DNA from: VRUE01 sp963817905
Lineage (GTDB): Bacteria > Actinomycetota > Thermoleophilia > Solirubrobacterales > 70-9
NCBI GenBank assembly: GCA_963817905.1
Contig: CAWFPS010000003.1
Location: 682,001 to 746,000, forward strand
Length of the DNA stretch: 64,000 nt
Direction: 5' to 3'
Under the pieces are notes generated by a model. It made no database searches. It had not been told where the DNA came from and was given only the letters and a program-made list of their open reading frames with translations. The position numbers and the translations under genes are program-made. Of this stretch, positions 56,967-64,000 are shown in pieces. Every line of letters starts with the position of its first letter. The first letter of the stretch is position 1.

Positions 56967-58268
56967 TTACCGCCCTAGTAGGACGTATTCGGAGCCAAAG
57001 GACGCGTCGGTCAGCATCCCCAGGCTCGCCGGTTCGGCGCTGCCGCCGGCAATTTCCGTCTGCAGGCCTACTTCTTCGCCAGCTTCGGTGTGGGTGTATT
57101 CCTGAGCGTATCCTTCGCCTTTTTTGACCGAATTCATAAAGGCGCTCACGCCCTGGGCCGCCTCACCCAATTCCGGGGCGTAGACGGCTCCAAGGACGCC
57201 TCCCTTGACCACGACCGAGATGAAGCCGCCGCAGACCATTTCCATGACCTTGCCCGAGGCTTCGTTGGCCATCAGCGCGATGCCGGGAGTGCCGTCTGAC
57301 AGGTAGGTGAGGTGGATCGGCAGCGAATTTGTTTTCACCGTGCCGTTTGCCTGGCCCGCCGACGTGCATTTGAAGCCAAGTTCCTCGCTGCAGTTGTGCA
57401 ACGTGAGCGTCAGGCTTCCCGAGCTTGGGTCGAGGAATTCGCCCGTGCCAGAGCCTTCCGGTTTCGTGCAGGTGACCGTATCGGTACCATTCCGCAGAAC
57501 GAGCTTGCTTTCGCTTACCCCGGACGCCGTCGCTGAGAAGGTTGCCGGAAAGCCTCCTGGAATTGCGAGGTCCGGGTGTCCATCGGCGGCTTCCTCTTCC
57601 GATAGTTCGAATTCATATTCGAAGTTCAAACCGGCATTGCCATTGAGCACTGTGTCGGACGGTTTGCCGCCATTCACCAACATCGTGAGCTTTGCTTCCT
57701 GACCGCTATCGGCTTCGGTAATGGCTTCGTTGGGAAGGCTGACGCTCATCTGACTCGAATACTGATTGAAGCCAGGTTTCGTGATTTCCCCGATCGCCTT
57801 CCCTGACCACACAACGGGCACCACACCGCCGCAGTGGAACGCGGCAAACGTCGAATTGGCGCTGATGGGGCTGAACATCACGCCAGCTTCGCCGCCCGAT
57901 ATCGAGGTCAATTCGACGGCGAGCGGTTCAGTGACGATCGTGCCTGTCGCGGCGCCGGCGGACGTGCAGTTGAACGAGCCGAAGCTCGGGGTGCACCCGT
58001 GGAATTCCAGCGTGGCGACTCCGGCAGCCGAGCCGTCCATCCGCCCGCTTCCGGTCGTTTCGCCTTCACACGAGATGTAGTCGCCTTCTGCGCTTTTGGC
58101 GAGGAACGGACCGCCTGACACTTCGAATGCTGCAGGGAATTCGGCGGTGGTGTGGATGCTTACCGCAGAGGCGCTCGGGACGACGACTGCCGCCACAGCC
58201 ATGCAGGACATCAGGGCAGCGGTAAGCGCCCTGATCGTGCGTCTAGGCCTAGATTGACTACTGGTCAT
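56967..58268 (-). CDS. Secreted protein with two tandem Cys-containing domains
   Basis: The 433-residue protein starts after AAGGAG with a signal peptide (LTAALMSCMAVAAVVVPSAS). Two repeated domains follow, each with a C-x-G/P-E-x-T/G-S-G start (ISCEGETTGSGRMDGSA; VTCTKPEGSGTGEF), a GC/NC pair and CTSAGxATGT (FNCTSAGAATGTIVTEPLAV; FKCTSAGQANGTVKTNSLPI). I do not know a function. GC content is visibly lower than in neighbours, so it may have been acquired. Confidence 0.7.
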   Translation of the reverse strand: MTSSQSRPRRTIRALTAALMSCMAVAAVVVPSASAVSIHTTAEFPAAFEVSGGPFLAKSAEGDYISCEGETTGSGRMDGSAAGVATLEFHGCTPSFGSFNCTSAGAATGTIVTEPLAVELTSISGGEAGVMFSPISANSTFAAFHCGGVVPVVWSGKAIGEITKPGFNQYSSQMSVSLPNEAITEADSGQEAKLTMLVNGGKPSDTVLNGNAGLNFEYEFELSEEEAADGHPDLAIPGGFPATFSATASGVSESKLVLRNGTDTVTCTKPEGSGTGEFLDPSSGSLTLTLHNCSEELGFKCTSAGQANGTVKTNSLPIHLTYLSDGTPGIALMANEASGKVMEMVCGGFISVVVKGGVLGAVYAPELGEAAQGVSAFMNSVKKGEGYAQEYTHTEAGEEVGLQTEIAGGSAEPASLGMLTDASFGSEYVLLGR

Positions 58269-58398
58269 TCTTGTGCTCCTTCCAGTGGGACTACCATTTG
58301 GCCGGCTTTGGCCGGGGTCGAGTCGACGCTCCTACCTGGCGCCGGATGCTGCTTCGTCGATGTGGTCACCTGGATTCCCAGATCGCCGAGATGCGCGT

Positions 58399-59547
58399 TC
58401 AACCGTCCAGGTCGAGCGCGACCTGGAGCTCAGCCGCGCAGGAAGGGACTGTCCGTCCGATGGCCTCCTCGATGGCGCGCAAGCGCGAGCCGACCGTGGT
58501 CCGGCTTGCGCCGAGGATCGCCGCCGCCGAGGAGACGTTGTGGCCGGCCTGCAGGTAGGCACGAAGGGTCGCGCGCGCGACCGCGCCGCCGTGGCGCGCG
58601 CGGTCGAGGGGATCGAGGTAGGAGCTCCGCAGCCAGGCAACCAGGAGGTCGTCGTTCTGCGCCGAGGCGAGCAGGGCGATGTCGGCGTAGCGGATGGCGG
58701 CATGCTCACTGCGGAGGGCGATCGGCGACGCGGTGGCCGCCTGTCGGTGGGTCAGGCGCCAACCGGGAAGGCCACCGGCCGACTCGCCAATTCCGATCGC
58801 GGTCCACTCCGACTCCGAATTTGCGACGAACTTAAGCAGTTCGTCCGAATCGGGGGTGCGGCGTCCTCCCAGCCAAGCCCAAACCGCCCCCGGCGCCGGA
58901 CGCACGAAGAGTGCGGCGCAGCCGGAGCGGGACGCCAGCTCCGCCACGATCGCCTCCGCCCCGGGCTCAGCCACGACGAGACCCACGTGTTCGGCGTCGA
59001 AGGGGTAGCGAAGCTCCGCCGCATCGACCGGCTCCCGGGCGAGCAGGCGCTGTACCAAGCGCAGCCGGCGGCCCTCGGTCGATGCCGGCGACGGTCGCAT
59101 CTCGCGTTCGTACTCTTCGCTGACCGCTGCGAGCAATCGGTCGAGGGCAGCTGCCTGGGTGTGCACGAGCCGCCTCAGCGCGACGCCGCCAAGGTCGAGC
59201 TCCGCCGCCTCCTGGGCGATGAATTCGCCGAGCAGCGTGTAGCCGGCGAAGTAGCGACGGAGGACCGTGTCTATGCCGACGCCATTGCGGGCGGCGAGGC
59301 GCGCCTGACCAAGAAGGGCAAGAGGCAGCTCGGGGGGGCGATCCTCGCTGATCTCGATCGCCGCCAGGCCGTAGTCGAGGGCGGCCGAAACGGCGGCGCG
59401 CAACCCCTCCGCATAGACCGGATCGGGAGCCTGCTCGGCATCGGCGACCGCGAAGACCCTGGTGCGAACGGCTGCTTCGACCTCCTGGCGGCGCGCCCGT
59501 AAGCGCTCCACCAACTCGCCCTGCGTCCGCCCTGAAGTCACCCGCAT
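58399..59547 (-). CDS. PucR-family transcriptional regulator
   Basis: The 382-residue protein has an N-terminal helical part, a middle GGDEF-like region and the PucR C-terminal helix-turn-helix (LRAYLQAGHNVSSAAAILGA, SRTTVGSRLRAIEEAIGR). It overlaps the 3' end of the long frame of the family S gene upstream and may be the regulator of that cassette. The gap to 58269 holds the promoter of the two-domain secreted protein. Confidence 0.8.
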   Translation of the reverse strand: MRVTSGRTQGELVERLRARRQEVEAAVRTRVFAVADAEQAPDPVYAEGLRAAVSAALDYGLAAIEISEDRPPELPLALLGQARLAARNGVGIDTVLRRYFAGYTLLGEFIAQEAAELDLGGVALRRLVHTQAAALDRLLAAVSEEYEREMRPSPASTEGRRLRLVQRLLAREPVDAAELRYPFDAEHVGLVVAEPGAEAIVAELASRSGCAALFVRPAPGAVWAWLGGRRTPDSDELLKFVANSESEWTAIGIGESAGGLPGWRLTHRQAATASPIALRSEHAAIRYADIALLASAQNDDLLVAWLRSSYLDPLDRARHGGAVARATLRAYLQAGHNVSSAAAILGASRTTVGSRLRAIEEAIGRTVPSCAAELQVALDLDG

Positions 59548-59583
59548 CTCTCGATCGCCTTCACGCGCTGGAGGACATCCCTT

Positions 59584-60365
59584 TCACCCTCGCGCGCGGC
59601 AGGTCTCGGTCGCACCGAGCTGAACGTCTTGTCGCCGGCGAAGGCGAAGGAGGTGCGCGCCAAAGGGAAGGCCACTCGACCGATGCCCTTCGGCGCGGGA
59701 CATCCCGAACTCAAGTAACTGTGGACACGCCCCCGGACGTGAAAACGGCGCGAGAGAGTCATGGTGAGTCCAGTGAGGCGCCCCCAGGTCTTCATCCCGT
59801 TTGGCAGCCGGGCACTCAACACAGCACCGTAGGCGCCGTGTTTTCGCTCGGAGAGCTTGAAGGCGATGACGAACGATGTGGCAAACGGGTGCGCCGAGTA
59901 GATATGGCCATAAAGAACCGGCTTGCCACCCTGGACGCTGTTGAAGACGAGGAGCTTGCCTTCGGTCGGGTAGGGCTCCTGGCCGGCGAGGATGATGTCG
60001 GCCGAGAAACGGCCCTTGCCGACCAGCGCGGGTCGGCAGGCAGCGAGGGCGCGCGAGCTCGAGCCGGGCTGAATCTTGCCGTACTTGCAGGTGGGCAGGC
60101 CGCTGTCGTCGAGTCGCCCGTGGCGGTTCAGCTCGATGCGAAGCGTCTTCAGCTGCGGGGGGAGCGATTCGTCGCCGGTGGAGATCTGCCCGCCGACGGT
60201 GACCGAGATCGGCGCCGCTCCGGTGCGCGGCAGCCTCTTGGGCTTCAGCTCGCTCTGCACGGCGACCCGCAGGGTGCCCTCCTGGACGATCGCCGCGGTG
60301 GCGAGCGAAGCGCCGGCGGTGAGCGCGGCGAGGGCGAGAAGGAGGACTGCGGTGCGGACACTCAT
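59584..60365 (-). CDS. Secreted beta-rich protein (family S, copy 2), frameshifted end
   Basis: From ATG 60365, overlapping the lipoprotein stop as ATGA, the protein has a signal peptide (VRTAVLLLALAALTAGASLA) and family S sequence (VQEGTLRVAVQSELKPKRLP; PPQLKTLRIELNRHGRLDDS; GQEPYPTEGKLLVFNSVQGG). Near 59608-59615, after GDKTFSS, the expected ending TETCRARG is found in the next frame and stops at 59584. One missing base explains this. Uncorrected, the frame runs on to 59538 with an unrelated tail. Confidence 0.75.
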
Positions 60366-61057
60366 CGGCTGCTCCCTTGGGTGGTTTCCGAGAACGGGGT
60401 GGGTTGGGGCACGTTGACCTTCCATCTGCCGGCGTCATTCGCCAAGGCGATGAACATCGCGCCCTTTGCGCCCTTGAAGATCAGGTAGGCGCGCTTGCCC
60501 TGGACACGGAAGCTGAGCAGCTCGCCCACCTGCACGTCCTCGCGGAGCGTGGTCGGGGGAGTGCCGCCGAGGAGCGCGGCGAGCGTCTGTGCGCACCCCC
60601 TGGGCTTTTCGGTGCCCTTCGCCTGAGCGATCAGCCCGGCGAGCTCGTCTCTGAACTCCTGTGAGGCCAGGGCGCAGGCCCGCGCCCATTCGCCGGCGAG
60701 CCTGGCATGCAGGTAGGCCTTGAGATCCGCGAGCGCCTGCGCGCGCTGGCCTTCTGCCCCCTCCGCGCCGAAGGTCTGGATGCTGTTGTCGCCTCCCCTG
60801 GTCCCCGGCACGCCGGGAGCGACGGCCCTGGAGCCGGGGACGGGATCGCCTTCAGAGGTTGCCTGGCGCTCTTTCTCTGGCTCGGGCTTGGTGCTCTTCT
60901 TCTTGGCGGGCGAGGGCCTTTGCGCGGAGCCGGTGCTGCGCTCGACGGTCGTGCTCGAGGTGGTGCTCGTGCTCGCCGTCGTGCCTTCCCCCCCTCCCCC
61001 GCAGCCGGCGAGAGCGAGCAGGGCGAGGAGCGCAAGCGATGCGCTGGAGCGTCTCAT
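60362..61057 (-). CDS. Lipoprotein (family L, copy 2)
   Basis: The 231-residue protein has a lipobox signal (SASLALLALLALAGCGGGGE), a Ser/Thr then Lys/Pro/Glu linker, and the family L domain (AGEWARACALASQEFRDELA; GCAQTLAALLGGTPP; AYLIFKGAKGAMFIALANDA). It overlaps the NHL gene upstream and the family S gene downstream by 4 bases each, so the three proteins are made from one message in fixed order. The linker is shorter than in copy 1 and lacks the AKQKQ repeats. Confidence 0.85.
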   Translation of the reverse strand: MRRSSASLALLALLALAGCGGGGEGTTASTSTTSSTTVERSTGSAQRPSPAKKKSTKPEPEKERQATSEGDPVPGSRAVAPGVPGTRGGDNSIQTFGAEGAEGQRAQALADLKAYLHARLAGEWARACALASQEFRDELAGLIAQAKGTEKPRGCAQTLAALLGGTPPTTLREDVQVGELLSFRVQGKRAYLIFKGAKGAMFIALANDAGRWKVNVPQPTPFSETTQGSSR

Positions 61058-64000
61058 CTCCTCCTACCCCGGCGACGCCCTTTGTGGTTGGCGTGCTTCT
61101 TCGCGCACTGCCCGCGCAGCTTGGTGGTGAAGATCGCGCCGCGGTTGTTCTGGCCCAGGCCTTTGACCGAGGCGACCGGCGGGTTGGCGCAGATGTTGGC
61201 CGAGTTCTGCAGCAGGCCGTGGCGTCCGCCGCGCAGGACCATCGTGAAGCTGTCGATCGGGGCGTCGGGGAGGTTGTCGAAGAAGGCGTCGATGCCGCCC
61301 GACTTGGAGGGTCTGATCTTGCCCTCGACCACGATCCGCACCGCGCCGGAGTAGAGGTCGGCGACCAGGTCGGGGAGCTTGTGGGTGGAGGAGCGCAGGT
61401 AGACCTTGCCGCGCAGGGGCTCGTCGAAGAGCAGCGTCTTTGCCACCGCCGTGCCGTAGATCGAGCCCTTGGGGCAGTGCCCGGCGTCGAACTGGGGACC
61501 GGTGCAGACCTTGCGGATGTGGTTTTGGGCCAAGAACAGCGAGTGGGGCATCAGCACCTCGATGCGTTTGAGGTTTGAGTCCTTGGCCCCGCGCGAGACG
61601 AAGTTGGCGCGCAGCGAGGGGTAGCCGCCGCGCCGGGCGGAACCGCGCAGGCGCAGGCCGAGCTTTGGCCTGAAGCCCAGGGTCAGGCAGTTGAGCAGCT
61701 GGAAGTGCTTGGCGACGGTCGCGGTGGAGTCGTCGGCTGGATTCTCGTAGGTCGCGCCCGAGCCAGTCAGGGTGGAGATCAGTTCCGAGGGTTCGCAGCT
61801 GGAGGGGTTGTGGGTGAACTGGAAGCGGTCCATGTAGATGCGGACGTCTCTTAGGTGCAAGGGGACGCCGTCGCGGATGTGGGGGATCGGGTCTGAGGCC
61901 GAGGAGTCGATCCGCAGCTGGGCGGTGTGCTCATCGACCTGGAAGGCGGAGCGGATCACGATCGTGCCGAGGTCAAAGGGCCCGACCTTGGCCGAGTTCA
62001 TCGTCACCAGCGAGAGCGGCGCGCCGTGGTAGGGGCCGGCGAGGTAGACGCGGCCGGTGGCGTAGGTGAGGGCCGCGCCGACGCCGTAGCTCGAGAGCGT
62101 GTGGCCGACCAGGCTCGCCTCCGGACAGGAGGGGTTTGCCTCCTCCGCCGCTCCCCTGCGGTGTCGCGAGGCCTCGATCGCCGCGTCACCGCAGAAGGGG
62201 ATGCCGGCCAGTTTGCCGGTGATCCCCTTCGGCAGGATCAGCGAGTAGGAGGTGATCTCCTGTTCGGTGTCCTTGCGCGAGAGGTGGACGTAATACGGCG
62301 TATAGGAGCCGACGTTGGCGTTGACCCCGCCGGTCACCGCGCCCGGCGCGAAGGGCGGGATCGAGCCGTCGGGGCAAGGGCCCTGGTCGATCCCGGTGGT
62401 GATCTGGGAGTCGGTGAAGCCGGCGTCGTCGGGCACCCCCGCCGCCCAAGGGGTGAGGGTGATCGCGCTCCGCGCGGCGCCACAGTGCGGCGGGGAGATC
62501 AGCGGCGCCCGCTGACCCGAGCGGAAGTTGATCCCCAGGTTCGTATAGGGCAGCTGCGGCAGGTTGTCGAAGGTCGCGGTCAGGGTGCCGTCGCCGGGAT
62601 TGGGGGTCAGCTTGCCGGGGATCTTGAACAGCATCCCGCGGTCGGCGGACTTGGCGACCAAATAGACCGCCAACAATGAGTCGAAGGGGTTCTCCGCCCC
62701 GGGGGCGCTCGTCGCCGGGTTGTCGGACTGGGCCAGATAGATCGAGCCGTGCAGCTCGTTCTTGTAGTAGGGGAGTTTGACCAGGAAGTCACCGATTTTC
62801 GAGGCGTTGGGACAGCCGGCGCCGGGCGCGTTGAACGGAGTCTCCGCCGCCAGCTGGCCGGGAGTGCAGACGCCGAGCCCGGCGCCCACCGAGGGGTTCA
62901 GGGTCACTCCCTGGGGCAGCGCTACCGTCACCAGCTTGACCAGCGCCTGAGTTCGTCCGCGCGGATCGATCTGCGATTGGTCGTCGTTGTAGAAGCGATA
63001 GTTGTAGCCGGAGGCCGAGGAGGCCTTCTTGACCGTGAGCTGCCCCTCCTGCTCAAGGGCGAAGTGAAGGCTCGCGCAGCCGTCGACTGGGGCGGCGCTC
63101 TCCGCGCTCTCGGTCTCCTCACCACCCTGTTGCCAAGAGCCGACGGTGGCGTCAAACGAAAGCGGCGCGCCGCAGACGCTCGGCATCGTGATGAAGGCGC
63201 GCGGCTTGGTGCTGAGCGGCTCCCCGACCGAGCATTTGCCCCAGGCGAAGGCGGGGTCTGCCTCGTTTAGGCAATCGCCGCGCTCGCTGTTGTGGGAGGC
63301 GTCCCAGGGGACGCCCCACAGCGAAATCTTCAGGTCTCGAAGGGCCAAGCCGAGCGGCACATCATTTGCCTTCAGGCTCATGTAAGCGCCAGGGACGTCG
63401 GCGTTGATCTTCATCTCGAAGTCGAGCGGATAGCCGAAAGGCGAGGCGCCGAACTTGGCGGCGCTGCCGGCATCCGGCTCGCGGTTGTAGAGGCCGAAGG
63501 TGCGGGTTTTGCCGCCGCCAGCGGCGCTGGTGACCTCGATCGTGCCGACCTGGGACTGGTCGGGGCAGCTCTCCCCCGACTCGCTGCCGGCGGCGAAGGG
63601 AGTCGAGCGCGGTGTGAGGAAGTCGGCGGTCGAACAGAGGACACCGAACCCGTTGGCCGGGTCGAGCAGAAGTCCCGGGGGCAGGTCGAAGCGCGCGCTA
63701 CGCAGATTGACCTCGCCGGAGCTTTGGTCGAGGCCAAGCGAAAGATCCACCTGGTAGGGGTGGGAGCCTGCTTGGGTCGCGGTTCCGCCACCGTCCCCCC
63801 AAGCGGCGGCAGCGAAACCCGCCGTGCCGGGGAGGAGCACGCCGGCTGCGCTGGCGCCCGAGGCGCCGGCCGAAGCGGTGCTGGGGTCTGCGGCACTCGA
63901 AGTGGCACCGACGCCCGGGGTACTTACCGGCGCCGGGGCGGACGTCGTGGGGCTCGCCGTCGCGCTGGAGATCGCGGCGCGCCCACGGTTGCTCTTGCGC
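61054..64000 (-). CDS. Giant secreted NHL/beta-repeat surface protein (family N, copy 3), partial
   Basis: The frame is open to the window edge; an internal GTG at 63840 is not the true start, since copy-1-like sequence (RGRAAISSATASPTT) continues upstream. The visible ~980 residues match the beta-domain region and basic tail of copy 1 (for example ARFDLPPGLLLDPANGFGVL and HGSIYLAQSDNPATSAPG). The propeller and signal peptide should lie beyond the edge. Over about 0.9 kb near the 3' end the DNA is almost the same as copy 1, while the tails and the parts further upstream differ. Confidence 0.82.
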   Translation of the reverse strand, partial: RKSNRGRAAISSATASPTTSAPAPVSTPGVGATSSAADPSTASAGASGASAAGVLLPGTAGFAAAAWGDGGGTATQAGSHPYQVDLSLGLDQSSGEVNLRSARFDLPPGLLLDPANGFGVLCSTADFLTPRSTPFAAGSESGESCPDQSQVGTIEVTSAAGGGKTRTFGLYNREPDAGSAAKFGASPFGYPLDFEMKINADVPGAYMSLKANDVPLGLALRDLKISLWGVPWDASHNSERGDCLNEADPAFAWGKCSVGEPLSTKPRAFITMPSVCGAPLSFDATVGSWQQGGEETESAESAAPVDGCASLHFALEQEGQLTVKKASSASGYNYRFYNDDQSQIDPRGRTQALVKLVTVALPQGVTLNPSVGAGLGVCTPGQLAAETPFNAPGAGCPNASKIGDFLVKLPYYKNELHGSIYLAQSDNPATSAPGAENPFDSLLAVYLVAKSADRGMLFKIPGKLTPNPGDGTLTATFDNLPQLPYTNLGINFRSGQRAPLISPPHCGAARSAITLTPWAAGVPDDAGFTDSQITTGIDQGPCPDGSIPPFAPGAVTGGVNANVGSYTPYYVHLSRKDTEQEITSYSLILPKGITGKLAGIPFCGDAAIEASRHRRGAAEEANPSCPEASLVGHTLSSYGVGAALTYATGRVYLAGPYHGAPLSLVTMNSAKVGPFDLGTIVIRSAFQVDEHTAQLRIDSSASDPIPHIRDGVPLHLRDVRIYMDRFQFTHNPSSCEPSELISTLTGSGATYENPADDSTATVAKHFQLLNCLTLGFRPKLGLRLRGSARRGGYPSLRANFVSRGAKDSNLKRIEVLMPHSLFLAQNHIRKVCTGPQFDAGHCPKGSIYGTAVAKTLLFDEPLRGKVYLRSSTHKLPDLVADLYSGAVRIVVEGKIRPSKSGGIDAFFDNLPDAPIDSFTMVLRGGRHGLLQNSANICANPPVASVKGLGQNNRGAIFTTKLRGQCAKKHANHKGRRRGRRR

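Overview
The window reads as chromosome from a high-GC actinobacterium, most likely Thermoleophilia/Solirubrobacterales. The grounds are the rpmG-secE pair, the actinobacterial type of conjugative element (TcpC/TcpE-like parts, replication-relaxation proteins), promoters placed so that transcripts start at the start codon, and families of large secreted NHL/beta-rich proteins. The taxon is inferred, not proven. Most genes lie on the minus strand.

Region 1 (1-5.1 kb): secE (cut by the window edge) and rpmG, then two secreted proteins, a HExxH metallopeptidase and a beta-helix/collagen-repeat protein.

Region 2 (5.2-11 kb): an arsenic operon arsR-arsM-GAPDH-arsJ. arsM methylates arsenite; GAPDH plus ArsJ make and export 1-arseno-3-phosphoglycerate. 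Two similar promoters flank arsM. Next come an AbiE-type toxin-antitoxin pair in reversed gene order and a NERD-domain protein.

Region 3 (about 11-42 kb): an integrative and conjugative element. It starts at a tRNA-Glu-like 3' half (11006-11055) next to a tyrosine integrase and excisionase. It carries three replication-relaxation proteins, one coupled to an extra ATPase; a type IV secretion set (transglycosylase, VirB6-, VirB4-, TcpE-, pilin- and TcpC-like proteins, VirD4); three SSB paralogues; three sigma factors, one fused to a zinc-finger/membrane domain; and many toxin-antitoxin modules. Non-coding structure is rich: a conserved folded leader before both the excisionase and a sigma factor, a 139-bp perfect duplication before two genes, and a 660-bp gene-free, pyrimidine-biased stretch with two long palindromes (candidate origin). 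The far end of the element was not found.

Region 4 (42-64 kb): a secreted-protein locus built from repeated cassettes: a giant NHL/beta protein with a basic tail, a lipoprotein, and a small secreted beta protein. One cassette (64-59.6 kb) is compact and translationally coupled; another (54.2-44.8 kb) is interrupted by a membrane protein and a toxin-antitoxin island flanked by 19-bp repeats. Around them lie truncated copies, an IS481-family element and an IS21 istB remnant.

Single-base frameshifts occur in at least four otherwise well-conserved genes (arsJ, a conjugation gene, a PIN toxin, a secreted protein). They may be sequence errors, so these genes should not be called dead without read support.
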